A stretch of 64,000 bases of DNA from an uncultured Pelagibacteraceae bacterium (GCA_902551455.1 CACDDC010000005.1:1-64000), one strand, 5' to 3'; shown: positions 36,040 through 46,207, numbered from the stretch's first letter. The notes: generated by a model not told the origin, from the letters alone. Translations and numbers: made by a program.

Positions 36040-38091
36040 GTTTTTTCTATTTTCAACTAAACTGCTAACTACACTTGGATCTGCTAGAGTAGTTGTATCA
36101 CCCAATTGATCATGTTGATTTGCTGCTATCTTTCTCAAAATTCTTCTCATAATTTTTCCTGATCTAGTTTTTGGAAGTCCAGGAGCAAATTGAATATAAT
36201 CGGGTGTTGCAATTGGACCTATTTGCCTTCTCACCCAATGTTTTAAATCTCTTTCAAGTTCTCCATTTGGTTCCTCTCCAGCAACAAGTGTAACATAACA
36301 ATATAAACCATTTCCTTTTATGTCGTGAGGGTAACCTACAACCGCTGCCTCTGCTACTTTTGGATGAGCAACAAAAGCACTTTCGATTTCTGCAGTTCCC
36401 AAGTTATGGCCAGATACTATTATTACATCATCAACTCTTCCGGTGATCCAATAGTACCCATCTTTATCTCTTCTACATCCATCCCCAGTAAAATACTTTC
36501 CATCGAATTGAGAAAAATAAGTTTCTATAAACCTTTTATGATCACCATAAACAGTCCTCATTTGTCCAGGCCAAGATTGTGATATACACAAATTTCCTTG
36601 AGACTCCCCCTTTAATACTTTACCTTCTTTATCTACTATAACTGGTTTTATTCCATAAAATGGTTTTGTTGCTGATCCTGGTTTAAGGTCTATCGCCCCT
36701 GTTTGAGGACTTATTAATATTCCACCAGTTTCCGTTTGCCACCAAGTATCAACTATGGGACATCTACTATCCCCTACAGTCTTATAATACCATTGCCAAG
36801 CTTCAGGATTAATAGGCTCTCCAACTGTACCAAGTAACTTCAATGTTTTTCTTGATGTTTTCTTAACAGGACCGTCTCCTTCTCTCATTAAAGATCTTAT
36901 AGCGGTAGGTGCTGTATAAAATATATTTACTTTATATTTATCAACAATCTGCCACCATCTTGAACTATCAGGATAATTTGGAACACCTTCAAACATAATT
37001 GTGGTAGCTGCGTTGGATAGAGGACCATAAATAATATAACTGTGACCCGTAATCCAACCAATGTCAGCTGTACAGAAGTAAATATCTTTTGGTTTGTAAT
37101 TAAAAATATATTGATGTGTCATTGAAGCATATACCATATAACCACCCGTAGTATGTAAAACCCCTTTGGGTTTTCCTGTAGATCCAGATGTATACAAAAT
37201 GAATAGAGGATCTTCTGCTCCCATTTCTTCTGGTTCGCAATTAACTGAAATATTTTTTATCATTTTATGGTACCAAATATCTCTGCTTTCATCCCAATTA
37301 ATTCTATTTCCGGTTCTTTTCACAACTATACATTTTTTAACATTAGGACAATGTACCAATGCTTCATCTACAAGAGATTTTAATGGTAGTATTTTATCTC
37401 CTCTTAAACCCTCATCCTGAGTAATTACAAAATCTGACTTGCAATCATTTATTCTTCCAGAAATACTGTCAGGCGAGAATCCTCCAAAAATAATTGAATG
37501 AATCGCTCCAATTCTTGCACAAGCTAACATTGTGTAAGCTAACTCAGGTATCATAGTTAAATAGATAGTTACTCTATCTCCTTTTTTAACTCCAATTTCT
37601 TTTAATCCATTTGCTGCTTTTGAAACTTCTTTATGAAGTTCTTTAAAAGATATTTTTTTTTGAGTTTTTGGATCATTTCCAACCCATATTATTGCAGTTT
37701 TATCTTTATATTTTTTTAAATGTCTGTCGATACAATTAGCTGAAGCATTTAGTGTACCATCATAATACCATTTAATATGAACATCATCTTTACTGTATTT
37801 ATAATCTTTGACTTTAGTGTAAGGTTTTATCCAAGTAATTCTTTTTCCTTCTTTTTTCCAAAAACTTTCATTATCTTTTATAGATAAATTATATTTTTTT
37901 TCATATTGTGACTTATTTACTTGAGCTCTGTTAATCCAATCGTTCTTAGTTCTATAAATTAATTCATTTTCTCCAACCTTGGATTTTTTTTTTACGACTC
38001 TTGATTTAGATTTAGTTTTAAATTTACCTTTTTTTCTTTTAGTTTTTTTAAATTTAACTTTAGATTTATTTTTTTTAGTTCTTTTTGACAT
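36025..38091 (-). CDS. acs: Acetyl-CoA synthetase with lysine-rich N-terminal extension
   Basis: AMP-forming ligase: acetate + ATP + CoA to acetyl-CoA. The protein has 688 residues. The first 40 are a tail of almost only K/R/S/T/V/F, then the enzyme proper begins ('[15 protein letters not shown]'). The P-loop '[16 protein letters not shown]' is near 300, 'WWQTETGG' near 450, '[16 protein letters not shown]' near 566, and the regulatory lysine is in '[11 protein letters not shown]' near 650. Situated close to the sodium symporter, it likely activates imported acetate. No start codon after the tail would leave the usual N terminus intact, so the tail seems to be translated. Confidence 0.95.
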   Translation of the reverse strand: MSKRTKKNKSKVKFKKTKRKKGKFKTKSKSRVVKKKSKVGENELIYRTKNDWINRAQVNKSQYEKKYNLSIKDNESFWKKEGKRITWIKPYTKVKDYKYSKDDVHIKWYYDGTLNASANCIDRHLKKYKDKTAIIWVGNDPKTQKKISFKELHKEVSKAANGLKEIGVKKGDRVTIYLTMIPELAYTMLACARIGAIHSIIFGGFSPDSISGRINDCKSDFVITQDEGLRGDKILPLKSLVDEALVHCPNVKKCIVVKRTGNRINWDESRDIWYHKMIKNISVNCEPEEMGAEDPLFILYTSGSTGKPKGVLHTTGGYMVYASMTHQYIFNYKPKDIYFCTADIGWITGHSYIIYGPLSNAATTIMFEGVPNYPDSSRWWQIVDKYKVNIFYTAPTAIRSLMREGDGPVKKTSRKTLKLLGTVGEPINPEAWQWYYKTVGDSRCPIVDTWWQTETGGILISPQTGAIDLKPGSATKPFYGIKPVIVDKEGKVLKGESQGNLCISQSWPGQMRTVYGDHKRFIETYFSQFDGKYFTGDGCRRDKDGYYWITGRVDDVIIVSGHNLGTAEIESAFVAHPKVAEAAVVGYPHDIKGNGLYCYVTLVAGEEPNGELERDLKHWVRRQIGPIATPDYIQFAPGLPKTRSGKIMRRILRKIAANQHDQLGDTTTLADPSVVSSLVENRKNLKVN

Positions 38092-38095
38092 AAAT

Positions 38096-38515
38096 TTATA
38101 TTGTAATACTACCCATCTTCAAAATAATTTTCCAGCTTTTAGTGTCGACTGGCATAACTGATAATCTTGACTGTTTTATTAATTGCAGCTTTTTAAGATT
38201 ATTATTTTTCTTAATATCGGCTAAAGAAACTGGTTTTTTGAATAGTTTTTTAAATTTAACTCTGACAGCTAAAAATTTTTTTTTTCTATCAGTAGGGTCA
38301 ACAAAAGCTTCTTTGATTACCTGCACTATTCCGACAATCTCTTTTCCTATATTTGAATGGTAGAAAAAACAAAGATCGCCTTTTTTCATTTTACCTAAAT
38401 TATTTTTAGCTTGATAATTTCTTACTCCATCCCATACTACGCCTTTTAGCCCTTCATTTTTCTGTTGTTCAATTGACCAAACATTTGGTTCTGATTTTAA
38501 TAGCCAATATTGCAT
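38096..38515 (-). CDS. EVE-domain protein (THYN1-like)
   Basis: EVE domains are PUA-like folds that bind modified nucleobases in nucleic acids. The protein has 139 residues. '[16 protein letters not shown]' at 3-18, '[14 protein letters not shown]' near 28-41 and '[10 protein letters not shown]' near 46-55 are the signature segments. It is the single-domain form without nuclease fusion. It ends four bases before acs starts and may share its transcript, but no functional tie is evident. Confidence 0.92.
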   Translation of the reverse strand: MQYWLLKSEPNVWSIEQQKNEGLKGVVWDGVRNYQAKNNLGKMKKGDLCFFYHSNIGKEIVGIVQVIKEAFVDPTDRKKKFLAVRVKFKKLFKKPVSLADIKKNNNLKKLQLIKQSRLSVMPVDTKSWKIILKMGSITI

Positions 38516-38558
38516 TTAGTTTAATATAATTTATTATAAAAATTATCAAAATAAATAT

Positions 38559-39104
38559 ATGAGAGAAACAACCTATTCATATGCTAAAAATCTTTTTAAT
38601 CCAAATCAAATTAAAGAAATTAATACACAAGTACAAAAAAGTTTTATTACAGGTAGTGATTTTTTAGCAACTGGTGCCAAAAAAAGTTCAAATGTTAAAT
38701 TTTTATATCTCGGATCAATTCAAAGATTAATTTTACCATTTTTGGATTATTGTTTTACTATAAATAATTCAAAATTTGGTTTTGATTTATTTCAGTTAAG
38801 TTCACGAACTATAATAAATTATAATTTATACAGTATTGGTACAGAATACAGTTGGCATGTTGATGCTGAGTCTAAATCTCCAATAAGAGATATAAAATTA
38901 ACTTGTTTATTAAATTTATCAGAGGAAAAATTTGAAGGTGGTGATTTATATTTATTTAAAGGCGAAGAAGTAAAATGCTCAGAGTTTAGAGATCCTGGTA
39001 GTGCAATTGTGTTTCCATCCTTTACAAATCATAGAGTTGATAAGTTAATTTCTGGTTCAAGATCAACTTTAGCTGTTTGGATGACAGGACCAAAATTTAG
39101 ATAA
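38559..39104 (+). CDS. 2-oxoglutarate/Fe(II)-dependent dioxygenase family protein
   Basis: Predicted non-heme iron oxygenase of the prolyl-4-hydroxylase/PKHD type. The protein has 181 residues on the double-stranded beta-helix pattern. 'YSWHVDAES' near residue 108 gives the H-x-D iron pair. 'LTCLLNLSEEKFEGGDLYLF' follows, and 'AIVFPSFTNHRVDKLISGSRSTLAVWMTG' near 150-178 gives the distal histidine and the 2OG-binding arginine. The substrate is unknown. It is flanked by opposite-strand genes on both sides. Confidence 0.88.
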   Translation: MRETTYSYAKNLFNPNQIKEINTQVQKSFITGSDFLATGAKKSSNVKFLYLGSIQRLILPFLDYCFTINNSKFGFDLFQLSSRTIINYNLYSIGTEYSWHVDAESKSPIRDIKLTCLLNLSEEKFEGGDLYLFKGEEVKCSEFRDPGSAIVFPSFTNHRVDKLISGSRSTLAVWMTGPKFR

Positions 39105-39106
39105 TA

Positions 39107-40180
39107 CTAAAGTTTTACACCAGAACCTTTTAAAAATTTGGCATTTTCATCCAATGCCCATCTAGGATTAACTTGAAAATTTAAGTTATCGAATTTATTT
39201 AATTTAAATTTTTCCAATCCAGCCATAGCTATCATGGCAGCATTATCACTACATAATTTAAGTTCAGGAAAAATTGTTTTGAAATTATTTTTTTTACTAA
39301 TAACTTCCAATTTACCTCGTATACCTTTATTTGCCGCAACTCCTCCAGCTATTACAAAAGTATTATCTTTAATTTTAGTTTTTTTAACAAATTCTTTAAA
39401 AGCAATTTTGGTTTTTTTACAAAGTATATCCTCGATGGTTTTTTGGAAGGATGCTGCTAAATTATATTTGTCCTTTTCATTATTAATATTTTTTGCAATT
39501 TTTAATACTGCAGTTTTAAGGCCTGCAAATGATAGATTACACCCACCTTTATTTAGAATAGGTTTTGGAAGTTGAAATTTATTACAATCGCCTTTTTTCG
39601 CAAATTCTTCTATTTTTGGACCTCCAGGAAATTCTATACCAAGAAGTTTAGCGGTCTTGTCAAATGCTTCTCCTAATGCATCATCTATTGTAGTTCCTAT
39701 TCTCTCATAATTACTTAGTCCATTTACACTTAAATATTGAGTATGTCCTCCTGAAATTAATAAAAGCAAATAAGGATAGTCAATTTTAAAATTAAGCTTA
39801 GGACTTAGTGCGTGCCCCTCCAAATGATTAACTGCTATAAATGGTTTATTTATTGAAAGAGACAATGCCTTTGCAAAATTTAACCCAACACTTAAACATA
39901 CAACTAAACCTGGACCACCAGTTACAGCTACTGCGTCTATGTCTGTAATTTTTATTTTACTTTCTTTAATTGCTTTATTTGTAATAAGATCAATTTTTTC
40001 AATATGAGATCTTGCAGCCAACTCAGGAACTACTCCCCCAAACTCTTTATGAACATCAAATTGACTAGATACTATATTTGATAGTATTTTTGGAATTCCA
40101 CTATTGTCATCCTGAATAATTGCTGCTGCAGTCTCATCACAACTGGTTTCTATACCTAGTATTATTGGTTTTTTGTTCAT
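39107..40180 (-). CDS. tsaD: tRNA N6-adenosine threonylcarbamoyltransferase TsaD
   Basis: Transfers threonylcarbamoyl to A37 of ANN-decoding tRNAs. The protein has 357 residues. 'ILGIETSCDETAAAI' at 8-22 begins the ASKHA fold, 'NHLEGHALSP' near 118 holds the metal-binding histidines, and 'DALGEAFDKTAKLLGI' and 'PKIEEFAKKG' follow. It diverges from hemC across 58 bases, a frequent alphaproteobacterial arrangement. Confidence 0.97.
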   Translation of the reverse strand: MNKKPIILGIETSCDETAAAIIQDDNSGIPKILSNIVSSQFDVHKEFGGVVPELAARSHIEKIDLITNKAIKESKIKITDIDAVAVTGGPGLVVCLSVGLNFAKALSLSINKPFIAVNHLEGHALSPKLNFKIDYPYLLLLISGGHTQYLSVNGLSNYERIGTTIDDALGEAFDKTAKLLGIEFPGGPKIEEFAKKGDCNKFQLPKPILNKGGCNLSFAGLKTAVLKIAKNINNEKDKYNLAASFQKTIEDILCKKTKIAFKEFVKKTKIKDNTFVIAGGVAANKGIRGKLEVISKKNNFKTIFPELKLCSDNAAMIAMAGLEKFKLNKFDNLNFQVNPRWALDENAKFLKGSGVKL

Positions 40181-40238
40181 AAAAAAATTTTTTTAATTTA
40201 TACAATTAAATTATAAGTATGGAATATAAATAAATTTT

Positions 40239-41150
40239 ATGAGAAAAAAAAAAATAATTATTGGCTCTAGAGGTAGCAAATTAGCTTTGATTTACGCAAA
40301 TAAGGTTAAAAATCAATTAAATAAAATATTTCAAAATATTATAGATATTAAAGCAATTAAAACATCTGGGGATGAAAATCAGAAAGATCGACTTTCTGAA
40401 ATTGGTGGAAAAGGCTTATTTTCGAAAAAAATTGAGATCGAACTTCTCGAAAAAAGAATTGATTTGGCTGTTCATGCATTAAAAGATATGCCCTCAATTG
40501 AAACTGATGGATTAATTACAAACTGTTACTTAAAAAGGAATTTTCCTAATGAGGTATTGATTAGTAAAAATAATCTAACTTTAGATAAACTGAAATCTAA
40601 TTCAATAATTGGTACTTCATCCTTTAGAAGAGAATATCAACTCAAACATAGAAGAAATGATTTAATATACAAATTAATTAGGGGAAATGTAGATACAAGA
40701 ATAAATAAAATGAAAGAAGGTTTATATGATGCAATTATTTTATCTAAGGCAGGAATTGATAATTTAAATTTATCAAAATACATATCACAAGAGTTTTCAG
40801 TAGATGAAATTATTCCAAGCGTCGGCCAAGGCATAATCGCAATTCAATGCAGGTATGATGATGAAGAAATGATTAATTATTTAAATAAAATTAATCATGA
40901 ACAAACTAATATTTGTGCCACAACTGAGAGAGAAGTTCTTAAAATATTAGAAGGTGACTGTGATACAGCAATTGGAGCTTTTTCTTTTATTAAAGGAAAT
41001 AAAATTAATTTAATTGCAGAATTATTTTCAGTTGATGGTAAAAATAAATATAATTTTAAAGCTGAAAATAAACTACATCTTGCTAAGGAATTAGGACAAA
41101 AAGTTGGTAATTTTTTAAAAAAAAAATCTGAAGGAAATTATAAAAGATAG
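40239..41150 (+). CDS. hemC: Porphobilinogen deaminase (hydroxymethylbilane synthase)
   Basis: Polymerises four porphobilinogens to hydroxymethylbilane. The protein has 303 residues. 'IGSRGSKLALIYANKVK' at 7-23, 'GGKGLFSKKIEIELL' near 56 and 'AVHALKDMPS' near 79 are typical, and the dipyrromethane cofactor cysteine is in 'LEGDCDTAIGAF' near 245. Two bases separate it from hemD. Together with hemE/hemH/hemJ it places much of the heme pathway in this window. Confidence 0.97.
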   Translation: MRKKKIIIGSRGSKLALIYANKVKNQLNKIFQNIIDIKAIKTSGDENQKDRLSEIGGKGLFSKKIEIELLEKRIDLAVHALKDMPSIETDGLITNCYLKRNFPNEVLISKNNLTLDKLKSNSIIGTSSFRREYQLKHRRNDLIYKLIRGNVDTRINKMKEGLYDAIILSKAGIDNLNLSKYISQEFSVDEIIPSVGQGIIAIQCRYDDEEMINYLNKINHEQTNICATTEREVLKILEGDCDTAIGAFSFIKGNKINLIAELFSVDGKNKYNFKAENKLHLAKELGQKVGNFLKKKSEGNYKR

Positions 41151-41152
41151 AT

Positions 41153-41851
41153 ATGCATATATTACTTACAAGACCTTTTGAAGATTGCAAAGATCTGATT
41201 ATTAAATTCAAATCTTTAGGTCATAATATTTCTCATTTACCTGTAATTAAAATTGAAAGTAAAAAATATGAAAAACATAATTTAAATGAATACCAAGGAA
41301 TAATTTTTACGAGTTCCAATGCAATAAAAAATTTAAATATGCAAAAATTAAATAAAAAAATATTATGTTATTGCGTTGGATTAGCAACCGAGCAAACAGC
41401 AAAATATAATGGTTTTCAAAATATTTATTCTGCCGAAGGTAATGTGGATAATTTAAAAGAAATTATTTTGCAAACATTTACTCCTAAGAAAGGAAAACTT
41501 TTATATGTAAGTGGTGAGACAATATCTTATAATTTAGACAAAGAATTAAATAGAGAAGGATATACAATCAAAAGATTAATTAATTATTCAGTTTTGCCTA
41601 TTGAAGATCTAGATCTTAAGTTTATTAATACTCTTAAATCTTCAATGCCTGAGATAGTATTTATATATTCACAATATAGTGCAAAAAATTTCTTGAATTT
41701 AATCAAAAAATATCAGTTAGTTGACTACTGGATGAATACAAACTTAATGTGTATAAGTGAAAAATCGTCTTCAGTATTAAATGTAATTAAATGGAAAAAA
41801 ATCTTTCTTTTTAATCCTGGAGAAGAAGAATATTTGTTATATAAAATTTAA
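41153..41851 (+). CDS. hemD: Uroporphyrinogen-III synthase
   Basis: Closes and isomerises the tetrapyrrole ring. The protein has 232 residues. HemD is poorly conserved; here 'ILLTRPFEDCKDLIIKFKSLGHNISHLPVIKI' at the start, 'IIFTSSNAIKNL' near 50, 'CVGLATEQTAKYNGF' near 76 and 'LYVSGETIS' near 118 match the two-domain pattern. Its position directly after hemC makes the call firm. Confidence 0.9.
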   Translation: MHILLTRPFEDCKDLIIKFKSLGHNISHLPVIKIESKKYEKHNLNEYQGIIFTSSNAIKNLNMQKLNKKILCYCVGLATEQTAKYNGFQNIYSAEGNVDNLKEIILQTFTPKKGKLLYVSGETISYNLDKELNREGYTIKRLINYSVLPIEDLDLKFINTLKSSMPEIVFIYSQYSAKNFLNLIKKYQLVDYWMNTNLMCISEKSSSVLNVIKWKKIFLFNPGEEEYLLYKI

Positions 41852-41853
41852 TT

Positions 41854-42939
41854 ATGGAACTTTTAAATAATTTTAAAAACTTATTTATATCAGTATGGGA
41901 AAAAGGAATTCTAGGAGTAAATATATTTGAGATATTAATTGGTATTGGAATTTTTTTTATATTTTTGATTTTTCGAGGAATTATAAGCAAAGTAATTATT
42001 AAAAGATTAGAAGGTATAGCAAAAAAAACAACAAACAAACTTGATGATACTTTTGTCTATGCGATGGAAGGACCTGCAAGGTTCTTACCTATAGTAATTG
42101 GATTTTTTATTGCAAGTTATTACATATCATTTTCAGAAGATAGTAGAGAGATAGTAGATACTATCAATAGAACTTTAATTACAATTTTTATATTTTGGGT
42201 TATTCATCAAGTTATAGAGCCAATTTCATATATACTTAGTGGTCTTAATAAAATTTTAACTAGAGAGCTTATAGGCTGGATAATTAAATCTCTAAAAATT
42301 TTAATTTTTATTTTAGGATTAGCAGCAGTGCTTGAACTTTGGGGCATAAAGATAGGACCAATAATCGCAGGATTAGGTTTATTTGGTGTAGCAGTAGCAT
42401 TAGGTGCTCAGGATTTATTTAAAAATTTAATTTCTGGAATATTAGTTTTAGTCGAAAAAAGATTTAAAATTGGTGATTGGATACTTGTTGAAGGAATTAT
42501 TGAAGGAATAGTTGAAAAAATTGGATTTAGATCAACTGTTATAAGAAAATTTGACAAATCAATAGCTATAATTCCAAATTTTCAATTTGCAGAAAATGCA
42601 GTCATTAATATAAGTCAGACAACTAATTGGATTATTAGTTGGACAATTAATCTACAGTATGATTCGACGATTGATCAACTTAAAACAATTAGAAATGAAA
42701 TAGAAAATTACATAAAAAAACACGCAGACTATAAACCTGAACTTGGATATGCAGTAAGAGTGGATAGTTTTGCTGAAAGTTCTATTGATATGTATATTAG
42801 ATGTTTTACAAAAACAGATGATTGGGATGAATGGTTAGCTGTAAAAGAAAGACTTGCAATTGAAATAAAACAAATTGTAGAAAAAAATGCAGCCTCATTC
42901 GCTTTTCCTAGTCAGTCAATTTATGTTGAGAAGAAATGA
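41854..42939 (+). CDS. MscS-family mechanosensitive ion channel
   Basis: Small-conductance channel family that releases solutes on osmotic downshock. The protein has 361 residues. About five hydrophobic segments precede the pore helix, which reads 'GLGLFGVAVALGAQDLFKNLISGILVLVEKRFKIGDWI' (about 173-210) with its G/A packing pattern. A beta domain follows with 'IRKFDKSIAIIPNFQFAENAVINIS' and a cytoplasmic alpha/beta end. It is two bases after hemD and overlaps the next YggT gene. Confidence 0.92.
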   Translation: MELLNNFKNLFISVWEKGILGVNIFEILIGIGIFFIFLIFRGIISKVIIKRLEGIAKKTTNKLDDTFVYAMEGPARFLPIVIGFFIASYYISFSEDSREIVDTINRTLITIFIFWVIHQVIEPISYILSGLNKILTRELIGWIIKSLKILIFILGLAAVLELWGIKIGPIIAGLGLFGVAVALGAQDLFKNLISGILVLVEKRFKIGDWILVEGIIEGIVEKIGFRSTVIRKFDKSIAIIPNFQFAENAVINISQTTNWIISWTINLQYDSTIDQLKTIRNEIENYIKKHADYKPELGYAVRVDSFAESSIDMYIRCFTKTDDWDEWLAVKERLAIEIKQIVEKNAASFAFPSQSIYVEKK

Positions 42940-43229
42940 TTGCAATTTTCTATTTAGTTCTTCAATTATTAAAACTTTATTCGTATGTAGTAATTGCAAA
43001 TGTTGTTATAAGTTGGTTGATTGCATTTAATGTAATTAATACTTCAAACAGGTTTGTCTATATGATCTTAGATTTTACTTATAGGCTTACAGAACCTTTT
43101 TTAAGTAAAATTAGAACTTTTTTACCCAATCTGGGTGCATTTGATATTTCACCAATCATTCTTCTTTTGTTGATATGGTTTATAGAAATGTGTATGAAGC
43201 TTTATTTGGCGCCAATAATTTTTAATTAA
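42936..43229 (+). CDS. YggT-family integral membrane protein
   Basis: The protein has 97 residues with two membrane segments. 'LLKLYSYVVIANVVISWLIAFNVIN' and 'RLTEPFLSKIRTFLPNLGAFDISPIILLLLIWFI' (near 45-80) carry the YggT signature T-E-P-x-L-x-x-x-R. The family is linked to cell division or osmotic stress in some bacteria. It overlaps mscS by four bases and precedes folD. Confidence 0.92.
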   Translation: MIAIFYLVLQLLKLYSYVVIANVVISWLIAFNVINTSNRFVYMILDFTYRLTEPFLSKIRTFLPNLGAFDISPIILLLLIWFIEMCMKLYLAPIIFN

Positions 43230-43232
43230 TTC

Positions 43233-44081
43233 ATGATATTAATAGACGGAAAACAAACAGCTGCAGAAATCAGAGAAGAATTAAAAAAAGAAGTTTCTTC
43301 AATTAAAAAAGAAAAAAATCAAGTTCCAGGATTAACAGTAATATTAATAGGTGATTTAGCACCAAGTCAAATTTATGTAAGAATGAAGGAAAAAGCAGCA
43401 GATGAAGTAGGTTTAAAATCTGAGATTATAAAATATCCTAATAGTATAGATGAAAAGACAATATTAGATAAAATTAATGAACTTAATAAAGATAATTCTG
43501 TATCAGGGATTTTGGTTCAGTTACCTTTGCCTAAACATATAGATAAACAAAAAGTAATAGAGACTATATCTCCATTCAAAGATGTAGATGGATTTCATCC
43601 ACATAATGTAGGCAACCTTTCTTCTGGGTATGAAAGTATAGTTCCTTGCACACCTTTGGGATGTTATTTGCTAATTAAAAAATATGAAAAAAATTTAAGT
43701 GGTAAAAAAGCAGTTATTGTTGGCAGGTCAAATTTAAATGGAAAACCAATGACACAACTCCTTTTAAAAGAAAATTGTACTGTTACAATTACACATTCAA
43801 AAACTGAAGATTTAAAATCTGAATGTTTAAAAGCAGATATACTTGTGGCTGCAGTTGGAATACCGGAACTAGTTAAGGGAGATTGGGTTAAAAAAGATTG
43901 TATAGTAATTGATGTTGGAATTAATAAAACTGATAAAGGCATTGTTGGAGATGTAGCTTTTGATGATGTTTCAAAAGTTGCAAAAGCTTTAACGCCTGTA
44001 CCTGGAGGTGTTGGACCAATGACTATTGCATGTTTATTAAAAAATACTATTGAATGTTTTAAAAAATCTCAAAAAAATTAA
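43233..44081 (+). CDS. folD: Methylenetetrahydrofolate dehydrogenase / methenyl-THF cyclohydrolase
   Basis: Bifunctional one-carbon enzyme interconverting methylene-, methenyl- and 10-formyl-THF with NADP. The protein has 282 residues. 'PSQIYVRMKEKAADEVGL' near 47 has the catalytic lysine, 'SGILVQLPLPKHI' is near 93, 'PCTPLGCYLLIKKY' near 133, 'VIVGRSNLNGKPMTQLLL' near 160 and 'TPVPGGVGPMTIACLL' near 255. SAR11 bacteria depend strongly on one-carbon oxidation, where this enzyme is central. Confidence 0.97.
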   Translation: MILIDGKQTAAEIREELKKEVSSIKKEKNQVPGLTVILIGDLAPSQIYVRMKEKAADEVGLKSEIIKYPNSIDEKTILDKINELNKDNSVSGILVQLPLPKHIDKQKVIETISPFKDVDGFHPHNVGNLSSGYESIVPCTPLGCYLLIKKYEKNLSGKKAVIVGRSNLNGKPMTQLLLKENCTVTITHSKTEDLKSECLKADILVAAVGIPELVKGDWVKKDCIVIDVGINKTDKGIVGDVAFDDVSKVAKALTPVPGGVGPMTIACLLKNTIECFKKSQKN

Positions 44082-44082
44082 T

Positions 44083-44502
44083 ATGTCAAATTCAATTAGG
44101 TGGATCATATTTGTTACTGGATGGATGACATTTAGAGCAATCGGTTCTAGTTTATTTTTATTTTGGAACATAACTGGAAATGAAAGAGGAGCACCCCCGG
44201 AATGGGTTTTAGCATTAATTGGAGATTTTATAATCGGCACAACAGCATTTTTTTTAGTTTATGGTATATTAAAAAAACCCTCTTATTTAATTTGGGTATT
44301 ATTACTTTCTTGGAATATTTTAGGACTTATAGATTTACTTGGCGCTATAAGAACCAGTTTATTAGTACCTTTCGGACCAATACCAGAAATAGGTTTAACA
44401 AGCTTAGGAGTTAGATCTATTTTGATTTTAAATACTTTTTTACAAATATCTTGCATATATTTACTATTTAAGAATAGCGTTAGAAACTATTTTAAAAATT
44501 AG
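44083..44502 (+). CDS. Predicted membrane protein of unknown function
   Basis: About 139 residues from the ATG at 44083, one base after the folD stop; the track's start inside folD (44050) is unlikely. Four hydrophobic segments are visible, with 'RAIGSSLFLFWNITGNERGAPPEWVLALIGDFIIG' and 'SWNILGLIDLLGAIRTSLLVPFGPIPEIG'. I do not recognise a named family. Co-transcription with folD is likely. Confidence 0.75.
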   Translation: MSNSIRWIIFVTGWMTFRAIGSSLFLFWNITGNERGAPPEWVLALIGDFIIGTTAFFLVYGILKKPSYLIWVLLLSWNILGLIDLLGAIRTSLLVPFGPIPEIGLTSLGVRSILILNTFLQISCIYLLFKNSVRNYFKN

Positions 44503-44509
44503 ATATAAA

Positions 44510-46192
44510 TTACTTCTTGAATAAACTAATTAAAAATTTTTCAAGTTCGTCAATATATTTTCTATTTTCGAAAAGTTTATTATATGCTGCATTTTTATAA
44601 CTTGTTTTTATTTCTAATAATTTTTTTGGAGGTAAGTTTGCTATTTCTATTGCTTTATCAACATATTCTTCAGGTGAATTAACTATAGGTGCATCTTCAA
44701 TTTCTGTTTGATTATAAGCACCAAGAGTTAAACGATTTTTTAAATATGAAGAAGGAAGTGTTACTGTTGGAGTACCATAAACCATTGACTCATAAAAACT
44801 ATTGCCCCCACCATAAATAATTGGATCTAAAAGTACCGAAGAAGATCCACAATGATTTATATATTTTTCTACTGACATTTTTTCATTAAATACTATTCTA
44901 TCAATGTCAGAACCAATTGTTTTTTCAAATCTTGAAATTAATTTTTTAAATAAGCTTTTGTTAGCATCTTTTATAAAATAAATTTTTGCTTTTTTATCTT
45001 TAATGAGAATTTTTTTTAATATCCAATCATAATTTGGATGTATTTTAAATAATGTTTGAGGACACGAATAAATGTTTTGTTTATTCATTTCATCTAAATT
45101 TAATTTTAAAGATATTTCAGGTTTATAATAATAAAGCATATGATCTAACAATACTAATTTTTCAGAATAATGTTTTTGTGCACTTTTTATCTCTGCCTTG
45201 CTTGAAGAAATAAAGAAATCGATATTATTGTTGCCAGTACTTATAGGATGACCCCATGAAACAATTTGATATTTTGCAAATCTTAAAAAAGTAAGAAAAT
45301 ATAAGTCTGATGACATTCCAATATCAGGGTAGAAAATTATATCTAATTTTTTATTTTTTATTATATTAATTTTTTCGTTGAATGAATTAGGTAAAATCAC
45401 ATTTGTTAAATCGGAACTTATTTCTTTGGCTAAAAAATCTGAAAAAATTTTACCTTTTGTGGTTTTGTTAGTATGAAATACATATACTTCAAATTTATTT
45501 CTATCTAATTCGAATATAGTTCCTCTGAACAGTTTACCAATTGTATGATTAGTAAAATATTCAGATATAAAGCCTATTTTAATTTTATCAGTTTTTTTTT
45601 CTGTAAATTCTATTTCTGAATTTAATTCAGGATAAAGTTTTTTAAAAAGATTTACAAATTTTTTGTTTAACTCAAGGTTTTCAAATTCATCATAAGAATA
45701 ATTAAATATAGGTGGGTCTATAGATTGTTTATCAATATCTAATTTAATATTTTTATTAGAATTTAAAAAATCATCTAAAAATAAATTTGTTTTATTTCTA
45801 TAATTTTTTATTTCTTCAGTGTCTTTATTTATAAAGGGAAAAATAATATTATAGATGATTGAAAATTTTTCATCAATTAAATTATTTTTTAGGCCATCTT
45901 TAATATATTCTTTTAATTCGTCGACTTTATCTTCTTCTCTTAAAATTTTTAATAAAAATCTATAAATTTTTTTTGAATTTTTTTCTAAACCAATTATTTT
46001 TTTTAAATGTATTTCACAATTATTCAAATCTTTCAAATTATAAAATGTTAAAGCTAAGTTTTCCAAAATTGATATATTTTCTGGATGAATTAATAAAGCT
46101 TTTTCAAAATGATCTTTAGCTTTTATGAAATCCCCTTTTTTGAAATTTTCTACGCCTAGAGAAAAAATACTTTTATCTAATTTACTTTCCAT
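44510..46192 (-). CDS. TPR-repeat protein with GT41 (O-GlcNAc transferase-like) domain
   Basis: The protein has 560 residues. The N-terminal 150 contain TPR repeats ('FKKGDFIKAKDHFEKALLIHPENISILENLALTFYNL'-like units). From about 190 the glycosyltransferase 41 domain begins: 'KIKIGFISEYFTNHTIGKLFRGTIFELDRNKFEVYVFHT', 'LDIIFYPDIGMSSDLYFLTFLRFAKYQIVSWGHPISTG', then 'VLLDPIIYGGGNSFYESMVYGTPTVTLP'. This is the SPINDLY/OGT layout. Bacterial members may glycosylate proteins, but the acceptor here is unknown. No partner gene is adjacent. Confidence 0.86.
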   Translation of the reverse strand: MESKLDKSIFSLGVENFKKGDFIKAKDHFEKALLIHPENISILENLALTFYNLKDLNNCEIHLKKIIGLEKNSKKIYRFLLKILREEDKVDELKEYIKDGLKNNLIDEKFSIIYNIIFPFINKDTEEIKNYRNKTNLFLDDFLNSNKNIKLDIDKQSIDPPIFNYSYDEFENLELNKKFVNLFKKLYPELNSEIEFTEKKTDKIKIGFISEYFTNHTIGKLFRGTIFELDRNKFEVYVFHTNKTTKGKIFSDFLAKEISSDLTNVILPNSFNEKINIIKNKKLDIIFYPDIGMSSDLYFLTFLRFAKYQIVSWGHPISTGNNNIDFFISSSKAEIKSAQKHYSEKLVLLDHMLYYYKPEISLKLNLDEMNKQNIYSCPQTLFKIHPNYDWILKKILIKDKKAKIYFIKDANKSLFKKLISRFEKTIGSDIDRIVFNEKMSVEKYINHCGSSSVLLDPIIYGGGNSFYESMVYGTPTVTLPSSYLKNRLTLGAYNQTEIEDAPIVNSPEEYVDKAIEIANLPPKKLLEIKTSYKNAAYNKLFENRKYIDELEKFLISLFKK

Positions 46193-46207
46193 AGTGAAAT
46201 TTTATTA

